Assembly: GCA_023376005.1 (NCBI GenBank)
Contig: CM042176.1
Coordinates: 12,647,194 to 12,711,193 of the forward strand
Reading direction: 5' to 3'
Length of the DNA stretch: 64,000 nucleotides
From: Doryteuthis pealeii
Lineage: Eukaryota > Mollusca > Cephalopoda > Myopsida > Loliginidae
The first letter of the stretch is position 1. The number at the start of each line of letters is the position of its first letter. The translations under genes and the position numbers were made by a program. Positions 20,880 through 32,578 of the stretch are shown piece by piece. A model generated the notes under the pieces. The model was not told the DNA's origin. It made no database searches and was given only the letters and a program-made list of their open reading frames with translations.

Positions 20880-22380
20880 CATAAGATAAATTACGAAAAT
20901 CACCTGCAGCTTATCATCAAAACTTACAATAGGGATTTAATTGGAGAACATTATAAGATAATGAACAATGTTTAATTTGAATTGTTGCATGTGTTTTGTT
21001 GTGTCTATTCTGCTTCTTTATTTCTTTTATATATATATATATATTTTGTCTGGTGAGAAAACTGTCAGTAACCAGCGGTGTTAACTCAATGCTTTCCTTA
21101 AACATTAATTGTAGTACATTAAATCTTTTCCAGTATTTTTTTTGTCTTTACATCTGTTTAAATATATGGGCCATGCCATTTCATCTCTTTTATTGTATAT
21201 AATAAATGGAAATAAATCTACAGTATGATTGAAGAAAGATGTAGAAAAAACAATGTTAAATGATATCCTGACGATTATCTTGTTTCGACTGTTGGTTTAT
21301 TGAACCTCTCAGACCAAACGGTTAAATCTTCCTCCTCCTTTTTCATCAATATAGTTGCATCTTGGAAGAAGCTGGTTTAAGAGCATCATTTTACAATTGT
21401 CTTATTTAATTTTTAAAAACTGATTCAGTTGAATTTTACTCTACAAACCACACTTGGTCGAAACATATTCTGTTCAGATATTTATTAACATTTGTTTTCT
21501 ATCTCTTCAATAATATATATATATATAATATGAAGAAATTTTGAAAAACACAAGTGTTCCGTAAATAGGCATGAATTTATTTATTCGATTGTTTAAAGGC
21601 AGTTTGGTTTCTTTGTCTCTCAATAATCCAGTCGATTAAGATACTTTTTTTGTCTTTGTTGATGATTTCTCAAGTGCATTCACGCTCCATACACTTCGCG
21701 TGCGTGGATCGCGGACTTGTCTTTTCAAAAAGTATAACGCTAAACAATACAGTATACACAAAAAAGTTTTATAAAAGATTTTCCATCTCCTGTCATCTAT
21801 AAAACATCCATCAATTCTCCTTCACCCCAAGATACATTCCTTGATGAAGGTTTAAAGAAACCTAAATGTTTTCCTAAAAATTTTTTCTCCCCAGTGTGAT
21901 TTGGTAGTCATCTTTCTCTCAACAAACTATTGCTGGTTTTTTTCTCACTGCGAGGATTTACCAATAAGTTGTTATATTAAATTATATATGATATATGATA
22001 TATATATGGAAGTAAGTATAGGAATTAATCGACAGTATGTGGAGGAAAATTTGAAAAACAAACACATGGATGTTATAATGGATGGAAAATTTATGCTCGA
22101 TACTCGAGTTATTCTTCGGTTTTACATGGAAAACCTCTTCAGACTGTGCCGATAGAAGATGAAGGATGTTTTGTAGGTTTTTCCACACATGTTTCTAATT
22201 CAACACATACAGAAACATCCTTCATCTCTATCCACAAAATCCTTAGTCCTGAAGAAGGTTTCCCTGTAATACAAAAATACTTCAAGTATGACAATAAATT
22301 TTCCATCCTCATAACATCCTGTTTGATTTCTAAATTTTACCATACACCACACACCACACATATATATATATATGAGAGGT
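20880..22380. other. AT-rich stretch with family P-like fragments
   Basis: Several (TA)n tracts (21029-21043, 21515-21526, 22360-22373). Each neighbours a weak version of the family P end ('ggaaataaatctacagtatg' at 21208, 'ggaagtaagtataggaatta' at 22007). An inverted pair 'gatgaaggatgtttt'/'aacatccttcatc' lies at 22158-22228. Short open frames here look incidental. Confidence 0.45.
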
Positions 22381-22384
22381 ATCC

Positions 22385-22990
22385 AAAAACTTAGGTAGTG
22401 AGGTGATGTTCTATATGTGATTCTAGATACACTGTATTATTAATTGTATGATCCAGATATGTAAATACAGACTGAATCTTAAATCACTAACGAAGATCAA
22501 TGTATTAATAAACTTTTTAGATTATATACAAGCAGATATTTTATCTTAGAAAGGAAGTGAAAAACTCAGCACACCGCAATTCCATATAAATTTATATCGA
22601 CCAAAAATTGGAGAGCTATATAATCAAGTTGATTTAATAATAGCTCTCCAAAATTCAGTTTCAATCAGATGGAAGATCAAGTTTTTGAATTGCACAACTG
22701 ATTTGACTGTCTCAAAAAATAAAATAAACTAAACATAAAATATATATATATTTTTTTTTTAACTATTATTTTTATTGTATTTTTTGAGAAGTAAAATTTT
22801 CAGTGTGCCAATTCAAATAACTTGATCTTCACTATGTGAGATGGATTTTGGGAGCTATATTAAATCAACTTAGATTTATATAGGCCCCAATTTTGTTGAA
22901 ATAATTTATTATGGAAGTACGGTGTGAGTTTTTCCTCTCCCTTCTAAGAATATTATATATATATATATAATATATTATAATGTGATGTGT
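22385..22990. repeat. Family Q repeat
   Basis: 'aacttaggtagtgaggtgat', 'tctatatgtgattctagata' and 'agattatatacaagcagata' match 30222-30570 and its mirror 48418-48782. An internal inverted repeat surrounds 22580-22870 ('tttatatcgaccaaaaattg' and its inverse). It ends in (TA)n(TG)n. Confidence 0.65.
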
Positions 22991-23292
22991 GTGTGTGTGT
23001 AGTGGTACAGTGATTATAGTAATACTATACATCCCTAGATAGGTCATTTCTTTCTTTTTCTTTTTTTCTTTCTATTACTAAAAATGGTTTGATACATTAC
23101 AGACTTCCTATACAGCATGTACATAGGATGTGTCATAAATTTGGACCTTTTACAGGAAAGACAGGATAGAGGGGGGGCATGTGGCTAACAGCTGGACTGC
23201 GACAACATAGAAATAACATATTTACATATTTAAATATCAAGAGAAATTAGCAATGGCAAAATATCCCAATGTGATGCCAAAGTAAGCATTAC

Positions 23293-23370
23293 CTGCCGTC
23301 TTCAGAAGCCACAATTGCTTCTAATGTACGATCAAATATGTTCTTGGAGGATTGTGACCCAAGAGATTTT
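23293..23370 (-). CDS. Candidate internal exon (78 nt), product unknown
   Basis: The minus-strand acceptor 'tttgttaatttcag' ends at 23371 and the donor 'gtaatg' begins at 23292. Only one of three frames is open: KSLGSQSSKNIFDRTLEAIV followed by ASEDG, with one base completing the upstream codon and two left over. That phase is exactly what the exon candidate at 53103-53253 leaves. The sequence is not part of any repeat in the window and lies just outside a minisatellite. I do not recognise the protein. Confidence 0.45.
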
Positions 23371-23574
23371 CTGAAATTAACAAACAGAAAAAGAAAAATT
23401 CTGTTGAGTCTTGGTTATTTTTTGAACTAATATGATATACTAGGATAATACATCAAAAGTTTACAGTCACTTCGTAAACACTTATTATAATATTGATTTA
23501 CATCCAGGAAAGTCTGGGTGTGAGGAAAATTAAAATTCTATAGTAAAAATCATATTTAGTACATGTTATATATA

Positions 23575-24275
23575 TTATATAATCATTTTTCCAATGGCAT
23601 TTTCATGTTTAAAATCATTTCCAATGCATTTTCATAGTCAAAAATCATTTCCAATGGCATTTCTTAAATAAAAATCTTCTCCAAGCCATTTCTAAAATAA
23701 AAATCAATTTCAATGCATTTCAATAGTAAAAATCATTTCCAACTGCATTTTTCATAGTAAAAATCATTTCCAATTGCATTTCTAGAATAAAACATCATTT
23801 TTCCAAATGCATTTTTTAGTAGTAAAAATCATTTCCATGTCTATTTCATAGTAAAAAATCATTTTCCAATGCATTTATCATAAGTAAAATCATTTCCAAT
23901 GCATTTTCATAGTAAAATTCATTCCAATGCATTTTCATAGTTTTAAAAATTCATTTTCCCAATTGCATTTTCAGTACGTTCAAAAATTCAATTTCCCAAT
24001 ACATTCTCATAGTTAAAATCATTCCAATACATTCTCATAGTAAAAAAATCATTTCCAATACTTTCATAGTAAAAATTCATTTCCCAATACATTTATTCAT
24101 AGTATTAAAAAATACCATATTCCAAGTAACAATTTCTATAGTAAAAAATCATTTCCAATGCATTTCTAGAATAAAAATCGCATTCCAACGGCATTTCTAG
24201 AATAAATCATTTCCAGTGCAATATTATCATGTTTCAAGAAACATTCAATGCATCTAGAAATAAAAATCATTTCTA
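23575..24275 (+). repeat. ~30-bp minisatellite, degenerate block
   Basis: About 23 units of 'aaaatcatttccaatgcatt' plus 'ttcatagta', with heavy indel noise. Same family as 19752-20126 and 55630-56340. Confidence 0.85.
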
Positions 24276-24299
24276 ATTCATTTTTAAAGCAACAAAAAA

Positions 24300-25430
24300 A
24301 AAAAAGCTCTTTGTCTATGTCTAAGTTTCACAAGCTGCTAACCCATCGTTGGCCTTAATGAATTTTAAATTAGGTCAAAAAGTTCCCTTTTCTTAAAAAT
24401 CTTATAAAATGATTCTTAATGTTCTCGTTCTCTTTTAGATTTCTCCGGTTCAGTATTTTTTTCTATTTTATTCTAAATCTAGATTCGCTAGCAAACTCAT
24501 ATTTCCCTAATCTCAATATCCAAGACAGAGCTCCAGTGTAGGTGGACCAACGGCTACGGTTTTGTCTAGGTAAAATGTATATTTATGTGTAGGCTATGGG
24601 TATGCATCGTTAGAAATATGGAGGATAAAATGGGGTCCCCAAATAGAAACATCACAACTCATTCTGGTTCTAATGAAATTTTACCCACTCTCCCCCCCCC
24701 CTTTCCAACAAGCACCTAGGCCTCCTCCTACTTCTATCAGCTTATCACCATCCTCCGGAACTACCTCTCCACTTTATATGATGTTATTCTCATTCAATCC
24801 AAAATTTCCTCCTACCCCTCAATTCCCACGCACCCTCATTAAACACATTGTCTTGCTATTAGCTCAATTAACACACTTACAGCGATTCGGGGGGGAGCCT
24901 CAAACATTTGCGTATGAATATAAAGAGATGAGGGTCTTCATCTGAACGAAATATTTCTCTCTCTTGCTGTTTGTATCAGTCCATTTTGTTCATTTTTCGC
25001 TTTTACGTCCCTCATACCAATACAATTATACTATGCTATATATATTATACTATACTATATATATATATATACGCACAGCACACAGAGTGGATTATTGACT
25101 TGGAGAGCCCGAACTTTACAAGTTTTTTGACGTTCACACTGTCACTCGGCTCTCATTTTTGTGGGCGCTCTTGTGTTCAGAGCTAAAATATTCTTGAAGG
25201 TACGTAGCAAGCTTTCAGATATAGCTTATTGTTAATAGTTCCTTAAAAGCATTAAGTTTCCAAATTATTGCCAAAGAGAAAAATATTCATTTAATTAAAA
25301 AATGAACTTAAAACACACGAACACAGTAATTATTCTATTTTTATTATGTTTTTATACAAACACTGATATTGTTATCATGATTTGAAAAAAATATAACCAA
25401 AAAAAAATAATATATGGGTGTTTCTTGGAG
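24300..25430. other. Stretch without recognised gene
   Basis: AT-rich apart from 24670-24850, a C-rich patch that yields a proline-rich frame on the plus strand with no known domain or splice context. A (TA)n tract is at 25055-25070. Confidence 0.4.
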
Positions 25431-25500
25431 GCTGGAAGGAATCAAGACTTATGTAATCCACCATTAACTCACATCTTATTCAAATGCAATGTGCCGAAAA
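25430..25500 (+). pseudogene. Possible LINE reverse-transcriptase C-terminal relic
   Basis: One plus frame reads CNPPLTHILFKCNVPKSL before a stop. The H-x-L-F-x-C spacing recalls the zinc-knuckle-like end of LINE open frames. The match is short and there is no upstream reverse-transcriptase sequence, so this is a weak suggestion. 25500-26160 has no recognisable element. Confidence 0.2.
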
Positions 25501-26174
25501 GTCTGATTGTAGGAATATACAAGGAATAATTGATGTTATCGAGTGCAGGATAGAGTAAAATCTTAAAGTACTGCCCGAGGATCCCAGGACAGACACGTGT
25601 TAAGAGAACGTAAGCGGCTTCCCAAGGCTTACTATATATTCGGCACCATACACAAAAAGGCTTATTTGATTCGCGATGCCATCAGGGTCGTTGATAGATC
25701 AAAAACATTGTAATATAGATCCAGCAAGTATGGTATGGACTAGAGTGATAAAACTGAATTTACAATAGTAACATAGCCGTATAGATAAGGATAATATAAT
25801 ACACATTCAGGAGTGAAGAGGCTATGTATGAACGTAGATAGAACATATAAAACCACAGATATGAGGACTAGGAGTCCATGCTGTGTTAATTCACTTACAG
25901 TAAGATGTAAGGAGGGCGAGCCCCAATAGAGATGAGGTTTAGACCAAAATCTACACACCCATGGTAAGTTCTCTCTCATGGGTTACTGAATCAGGGGAAA
26001 GAGGCAGGAAGCGTTTTTAACCAAGCCGGCTTAAAAAGCTATATCCCCTAGCAGGCACTAGCAAACTAACTGGGCAGACAACCTCCCAGGGCAAATACGA
26101 AACTAACGCTACAACCACTATCTGACCCGACAACACATGTATCTACAGTTAGCTTGAATGGTAAGAAAGAAAAA

Positions 26175-26275
26175 GAAAAACATTGGAGGCAGGATATGAT
26201 TTTACTGCATCCTTTTAGATTTTTGTGCATTCATGGATGCAGGATGTGTACCTATCAGCATCTCTGGTATACATA
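26175..26275 (-). repeat. Dispersed repeat, shared with 7225-7300
   Basis: Inverse copy of the 7.2 kb sequence ('catccttttagatttttgtgc', 'acctatcagcatctctggta' region). Confidence 0.55.
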
Positions 26276-26587
26276 AAACTGAATGATAGGAACTGTATTT
26301 CAGTATTATTTATAAGGAAAATGATTTTGATATACGAGGAAACCGAGTTATGAGTGGAATGAATTAAAGTCTGCTACAAGAGAGACAAACACATTCTGGA
26401 GATCTTGACAAAATGCACAGCATTAACTCTTAACGTTCCTATTCCACCATCGGAGTCACATTCATTTCCTAATCTACCCAAATGATAGTTTTTGTTTAAA
26501 TGTAATATTGAATATTTAGAATCTTTGATTTAAGGAATAAACAGTTGTTAATATGGTCTTTTCACAGTACTAAATTCTATAACGTTG

Positions 26588-27090
26588 TATACCCTTCTTA
26601 CTCTAGTCGTCTCTTCTTCTGTCGGCTTTGTTCTATCTTCTAACATCTTGGTCTGGTCTCTTCAAAAGGTCTGGTCTTTCCGGTGTGGGATTTCGGGTCT
26701 GGTTTCTGTTAGAGCACTCCGTTCAGAAGCCCTGTGTTATTTGTTAGTTTTAGGTTAATAAACACAGACTTCGATTTACGTTGATGTTACTTTATTTATA
26801 AATCCCCAAAAACCAGGAACAATCTGCGCAGATGGACAGGATGCGCATAGGAAATGCAACTTACACCTTTTCGAGTTCTACCTGCTAACTGACTGAGTTA
26901 CTTACTTATATCTTAAACCGGAAGGGCCTTCTATCGGGGTTCGGTTGTCTTCACGAATTTATCCCCGGAAAGCAAGGTCAGAGTGAGGTCAGCGCTGTCA
27001 CTCACTCCAGGCCATCAGCTGTACTAATCGCCATATGATTTTACAATAACCCTTATAAAACATTTAGGGATCCAATAATTTATGTAACAA
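26588..27090 (+). mobile_element. Possible solo LTR, diverged copy
   Basis: Begins 'ttgtatacccttcttactct' and shares 'cagaagccctgtgtta' and a TC-rich 5' half with 28754-29437. An AATAAA occurs in 'ggttaataaacacagac'. It ends near 'aatttatgtaaca', like the other copy. At 27147 'tggcgctgcgac' resembles a tRNA primer-binding site, but it lies ~57 bp past the presumed end, so the right boundary is uncertain. Confidence 0.45.
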
Positions 27091-27289
27091 GGTAACTTTA
27101 AATGAAAGCCATTTTTAACCATTTTTTGATAAATGGTTATAGGAATTGGCGCTGCGACTTAGAAAAATCTCAACCAGGCATTTTAAGAGTTAAACAGCTT
27201 CATACTTGGGTGGACTGGAACAGATGACTGCATTTCAGTTTTATTTCAAATTTTAGAGAAAATTGATTTGAGGTATACAGGATTATTGA

Positions 27290-27628
27290 TTTGTTTGTTG
27301 TTTTGGTTTTACGGCATATCAACCTCAGTGGGTCATTAATGCCGATAAAGTTTTGAAATAATCAATTCTAATGGATAATACAATTTTTTATTAAATACAT
27401 TCGTTATATTTAACCCATAGGATGGACCCTAACAGGTACTACCACTACGGCGTCAGAGTGGACCAGGAAGCAATGTGACTGAAGGGGTGCTCCAATGCCC
27501 CAAACTCCAAAACTGGACTTCACCATCAGAAGAGTTAACATCATTCCCAGAACATGTAGAACCCGCAGCCATCGCTTCTTTAGCACCCATATGTAAAAAA
27601 AGGGTAGGCTTGCAGAAGGGCAATAGGT
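27290..27628 (-). repeat. Family C, cut at the N
   Basis: Begins with the inverse tail ('acggcatatcaacctcagtg'), runs through 'taacaggtactaccactac', and stops at position 27629 although other copies continue ~250 bp. The break is at the assembly join. Confidence 0.8.
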
Positions 27629-27629
27629 N
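27629..27629. other. Single ambiguous base at palindrome edge
   Basis: The only N in the window. Family C stops on its left. The left arm of the giant inverted repeat starts on its right with 'aaatgacccaaaaagggttg'. It probably marks a contig join or an unresolved consensus base. Confidence 0.9.
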
Positions 27630-27674
27630 AAATGACCCAAAAAGGGTTGATATGCCTTAATAAAACAAACCAAA

Positions 27675-28106
27675 GTACCGTAAATCCTCGAGTATAATCC
27701 GCACTTTTTCCCCCAAAATTTAAAGGTCAAAATCCCTAGTGCATACTATATACGAGGTTAAAAATGAAAAAATATTTTCTAAGCAATGTCCTAGTCTCTA
27801 TTTGCTGTCCGCATTGTCATTGATTGTTAATGCAGACCAGACCCCCATTAACTTTGATATGCGTGCAATAGAAATAGATTTCAGTGGTATATCGTCAATT
27901 ACAATTAAAACCACTGGCCATGAAAAAAATTGTTTTACCGTCATAATAAAGGACGTTACGTACACATTTTTACAAACCAAGGACGTTATATAGACCTCCT
28001 TGACTCAAGTTAGAGAAGTAGTGCATATTATACACAAGGTTTAGGTTTTCAGAGGTACAGTCCCCTAAAAATCCCCTGTGGACTATACTCAAGGATTTAC
28101 GATACT
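27675..28106 (+). mobile_element. Pogo-like DNA transposon remnant with TIRs (left arm)
   Basis: Ends are 'gtaccgtaaatcctcgagta' (27675) and its inverse 'actcaaggatttacgatac' (to 28106), bearing the 'tataatccgc' type of pogo/Tigger end. It encloses a transposase fragment. Another partial end is at 28430-28605. Confidence 0.65.
27826..27975 (+). pseudogene. Pogo/Tigger-type DDE transposase fragment (left arm)
   Basis: The frame reads NADQTPINFDM then SSITIKTTGHEKNCFTVII. This fits the DDE_1 family of pogo-like (Tc1/mariner superfamily) transposases. The Asp in ADQTP would be the first catalytic residue, and the TTGHEK block is a family hallmark. The HTH DNA-binding part, the second Asp and the last acidic residue are absent, so it is a relic of ~50 codons in a TIR remnant. 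The mirror copy reads ADSTIDFSG where this one has AIEIDFSG, which suggests small errors here. Confidence 0.7.
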
Positions 28107-28183
28107 CAAAACAAATATTTTTGCTATAAACTAATTCCAAAAGGGGCAGAGATGACATTTATAGGGGGAAATTCTGAAAGAAA

Positions 28184-28185
<2 letters not shown>

Positions 28186-28221
<36 letters not shown>
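28186..28221. repeat. Poly-T run
   Basis: 36 T. The mirror has two A runs of 16 and ~15 broken by a G (50804-50835), one of the differences between the arms. Confidence 0.95.
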
Positions 28222-28222
<1 letters not shown>

Positions 28223-28753
28223 AGCCTCATATATTTTCCAATACAAAAATGTCTGAACATAATAGATAGGAAGGACACAGGAAAGTAGACGTCTCAAAGA
28301 AGCCGTTCATAGTAGACCGTATCTGGAATTAGCATCAAGTAACCAAACAGTCTCATCCTTGAATTTGAACTCTAATCGCTGCAAAAAAGCTACATGTTTT
28401 GCATTATGTTATATATACAATAATAATAAAAGGGTTACGTATACATTATTACAAACCAAGGATGTTATATAGACCTACTTGACTCAAGTTAGAGAAGGGG
28501 TGCATAGATACACAAGGTTTAGGGTTTTCAGAGGTACAGTTCCCTAAAATCCCCTGCGTATTATACTCAAGGGTGGACTTATATCAGGATTTATGGTATT
28601 GCTATGAATTCTTTCTAAACTTTGCCGGATTAAAATGACCCACCGTGGTTGATATGCCGTAAAACAAAACAAAACTTTCAAACCAAGGAAGATAACTTCT
28701 TGTGCTGACATAACTGCAAACAAATGATTAATGGATTACATGCCCACTAATAT

Positions 28754-29437
28754 TGTTGTATACTCTCTTTCTTTACTTCTATTATTCTTCTGCTCATCTT
28801 TGTAGCTTATGTTCTTCTTCTAGCGTCTGGACTTCGTCTTGGGTCTTCCATTGGGGATTTCTCTTTTATCAGAAAGCCCTGTGTCATTGGTTTTTAGATA
28901 ATACCAAGACTTTGATTTGCTTTAGATCATATTTTATTCGAAATCCCACCAAATTACCTACGCAGATTGAGTTGGCCGTGCGCGTAACACGACTTACCAC
29001 CTTGTGGTATCTTACGTTCTTCTTCTAGCGTCTGGACTTCGTTTGGGGACTTTGTGTTTGGTCTTCCATTGGAGATTTCTCTTTATCAGAAGCCCTGTGT
29101 CATTGGTAGTTTTTAGATAATAACCCAAGACTTCGATTTTCTTTAGATCATATTTTATTTCAGAAATCCCCACCAGACTACCTGCGCAGATTGAGTTGCG
29201 CCGTGCACTAACACGACTTACCACCGTTGTGGTTTGGCTGATACTGACTAAAAACTCTTTCTAATCTAAACGGAAGAGGGTCTTCTCCACCGATTCTCAC
29301 GGTATCCACTGGAAGGATCAGGATATGGTCAAGCCTTGTCATCAATCCTTCAAGGCTGCCGGCTGCAACTAATAACAGTAATTTTTGGTTTCTACACTAC
29401 TGTAAATAAGTGTTAGGTTACTAACAATTATGTAACA
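28754..29437 (+). mobile_element. Candidate solo LTR with internal ~200-bp duplication (left arm)
   Basis: Starts 'tgttgtatactctctttctt' and ends 'aattatgtaaca', giving TGTT...AACA ends. It is flanked by 'atat' on both sides (a possible 4-bp target duplication). The segment 'gtcttccattggggatttc' to 'cacgacttaccacc' occurs twice. Related to 26588-27090. No internal coding region is attached, so a solo LTR is my best guess. Confidence 0.5.
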
Positions 29438-29439
29438 AT

Positions 29440-30180
29440 ATATACGGCTCATATGTCAGATGAACAGGCCGATTAATTTATGTGTGTCTCAAAAAAAAAA
29501 AAATGTTTGAAAATATACAAACTTGTCTTTTTTATTTAGAAATGTAATAATAAAAGATTGTAAACTAACAAAAAAAAATAAAAATAAATAGATAAATTGT
29601 TGGTGTGTTTGTTTTCTATACTGCATAATTTTTTTTAACTATGATTTTAGGTTATATATAAAAAATAAAATAAATTAAAAAACCTTTTCAATGTGAAATG
29701 TATTCCCTTGTCATGGTAGGCAACAATAGTGATGATACAACAGAGAAAACAGTATCTCTCAAAGAACTTACACTTCCATCTAGCCAAATGTTTGTGCTTT
29801 TTCAAAACAACATAAATTGACAAATAAAACAAATTGCTGTTAGAATTCTGCCTGCCTATGTGACATGTGAGGCCGTATATATTAATAGGCTGTGATGATT
29901 ATTATTAAATAGGAATTGTTATTTGAAAACATATAATTGCCAAAAGAAAGAGTGACCTTAGCATAAAATGACCTCACAATAGTTGATGTGAAGTAGTCTG
30001 CACTTAGAATAGGTCAAGATTTCAATTGAAAATCAAATAAGACTAACACACTTCCTTTCTTTTAAACAATTGTCTTTCTTTTTTTTAGTGTTGTCATTAA
30101 TGAATTACATTGAATGGCTACAAATGGTAATTGTTATTATAAAAGACAATTCTACAAAACAAAAACGAAATTTAACAATC
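29440..30180. other. AT-rich stretch, no gene seen (left arm)
   Basis: Contains poly-A runs and short open frames that do not survive in the mirror arm. Nothing recognisable. Confidence 0.4.

Positions 30181-30222
<42 letters not shown>
30181..30222. repeat. (TA)n microsatellite (left arm)
   Basis: About 20 TA units. The mirror is 48778-48822. Confidence 0.95.
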
Positions 30223-30225
<3 letters not shown>

Positions 30226-30570
30226 TTTATCAAAACTTGGTAGTAAGGGATGATTCTATATGTGATTACTAAGATCCACTGTACAAATATTGATGATCCA
30301 GTATGTATAAATACAGCGAATCTTTAAATCACTGAAGAGAGCTCAATGAAAATAACCTTTTAGATTATATACAGAGCAATATTTTATCAAAAAATGAAGG
30401 AAGAACTCAATACAGTGATCCCATAATAAATTTATTTTGACGAAAATTGGGGCCCATATAAATCTAAGTTGATTTAAACCGGCTCCCAAATTTCCGTCTC
30501 ATCAGATGGGTTCTTCAATTCCCCAATTTTCATCGAAATAAATTTATTATGGATCACTGTATGAGTTCTT
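30222..30570 (+). repeat. Family Q repeat (left arm)
   Basis: 'tctatatgtgattactaaga', 'gatccagtatgtataaatac' and an internal inverted pair around 'cccaattttcatcgaaataa'. Same family as 22385-22990 and 63640-63730. Confidence 0.7.
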
Positions 30571-30574
30571 CCTC

Positions 30575-30612
<38 letters not shown>

Positions 30613-30764
30613 TATATATTGTGTGTGTGTGTGTAATATAGGAAAAATTGAAAAAAAAACAGGTCATAAAATGAACCTGTGTTTTTCAATTTTTCACTAT
30701 ATTAATACTGTCAGATTCACTTCCATTTTTCTCTTCATATATATATATATATTTTTTTTTGGGG

Positions 30765-31000
30765 GGGGGGAATATGTGCTTAATTGAAGTCGTACCTAAT
30801 TTTGAAAATTAATTAATAATCAATGAATTAGGCGGGCATACCTATTCAAATGTAAGGCTAAACAAATCGAGAAAAATCAATCTCTAGGCCTCATCAGCAG
30901 AGCTATATACAGAAGACTGCTTTGTGTGATTCGAGCCTTGACAGTCAAGCTGACAGTCAAGGACTCCAACCATTACAACAGCTGGTTTTTACCAGATTTT
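30765..31000 (-). repeat. Element H copy (left arm)
   Basis: Mirror of 47990-48235. The inverse hammerhead start (ctcatcagcagag) lies at 30890-30902. The second half of the core is deleted. Confidence 0.75.
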
Positions 31001-31234
31001 AAATTTGTTTAGAAGTAGGTTATATTCCACTTATGGTGACTTTATTAATATGACAGTATGAGAAGTAAACAAAACAAACAATGAAAAAATTGTCGGCTAA
31101 AAAAAGGCATATCAAAACTTTTTTTGTTTGGTTGGCCCAAGTCCTAATAAAGGGTCCTTTGCAGAAACTAACTAAATTGCCACCAAATAAGGCGGCTTTT
31201 AAGCTAGTATGAATCTAAGCTATAGATATTAAAA

Positions 31235-31870
31235 TCTTATTATAATGGAGATTGTGTGTTTTTCTGTCTGTAACCGAAACTATTATTACTACTCGAGTCC
31301 AAATTCCCTTAGTTATTACGTTACATTCCCCGTGACTTTATTTTATCTAAAGCTAAATTACTAATAAAATTGTTTTACGTTAATATTGTTGGTCTTATCT
31401 ACATACTAATAACATGCAATTGTATTTATTATACAACAAAATAGTGGATTACAATGTGAATGGGAAGGCTAATTTGCATATTGATCTTAAAAAGTTGATT
31501 TTAATAAATATATGCTTAGTATCATTGATTTCTAATTGTTCGGTTTTATCTTAATCAATATGAGCAAACATCTCGAATAAATCTAAAAAACAATCCATTA
31601 ACAAGAAAAAATAACTGTTATTTTATTCTTTACTTCCTATTTTAAATAAATAGTTAAATTTAGGAAAATTTACCAATGAAAGACGGGAGTAATGGAAATG
31701 ATGGAAGATTAGTTTCAAAGTTGTTCTATTTTTTTTTCAATCATACCCACTCTGTTTCAAATCTTTTATCTGCATTCTTATTCAGTTTCATTAGCCTTTC
31801 TAATTTAATATGATATTTTATTATACTAAAACTTAAATACTTGCATCCGGAGGGTGCATATATTTGCTAG
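31235..31870 (+). mobile_element. Non-autonomous Helitron (left arm)
   Basis: The 5' end is TC ('tcttattataatggagattg') after an A. The 3' end is CTAG, followed by T. A 6-bp hairpin GCATCC/GGGTGC (31843-31857) lies 9 bp before the CTAG. These are the hallmarks of Helitrons: 5' TC, 3' hairpin then CTRR, A/T insertion. At 636 bp it has no Rep/helicase frame, so it is non-autonomous. The mirror is 47119-47753, and a related 5' end is at 63226. Confidence 0.75.
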
Positions 31871-31875
31871 TATAA

Positions 31876-32578
31876 CATATTAACATAGGTGTTAATATAT
31901 GGATTTTTTTTTCTTGACTTTTTTTTATTTTTAATTTTTAATTTTATTTACAAAGTGACTCTTGGGGAAATCTATTGAAATGTTTAATGGAGTGTGACAA
32001 AATCCCTGTCAATTGTGCTTACAAAGGTGCCATTTTAAAATTAAAAATTAAAATATGATGTCAAATATTCTATTTTATGGCATGGGTATGGGACGGTGTA
32101 TAATGCACAATGTTCCTTTCGATACACACACATACACCGTCCATACCCACGCCGTAAAATAGAATATTTGACATCATATTTCAAAACCATCCCTTTTTTT
32201 CAAACCTCAAAATTTTTTAAACAGACTGAATAACAATATCTACCACTCACTTTTCTCGTTATTCTGTGATAAATAATTTCTTATTACCTTCCATATACCA
32301 ACAAATGCCCTGAAGATGATCTAATTAATAGATCGAAACACTGCAGCGTCGGCCAATAAACTCACCACTTAAACCCATTTAAACCTGTGTTTTTTCATTT
32401 TTCCTAATATACTATAGATATTAATATATAACATATTAACATAGGTGTTAATATATGGACTTTATTTTTCTTTACTTTTTTTTATTTACAAAGTGACCCT
32501 TGGGAAATCTATTGAAAATGTTTTAATGGAGTGTGACAAAATCCCTGTCAATTGTGCTTACAAAGGTGCCATTTTAAA
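31876..32578. repeat. ~160-bp direct repeats flanking a hairpin and family P (left arm)
   Basis: 'ttaacataggtgttaatata' to 'cttacaaaggtgccatttta' occurs at 31876-32040 and 32427-32578. Between them are a 130-bp hairpin (32051-32180, 'gatgtcaaatattctatttt' and inverse) and a family P end (32280-32415, with 'agatcgaaacactgcagcgt'). Confidence 0.8.

Noticed and set aside
24673..24945. Proline-rich 90-codon frame
   Set aside because: C-rich patch, no splice signals or domain, no second copy to test conservation.
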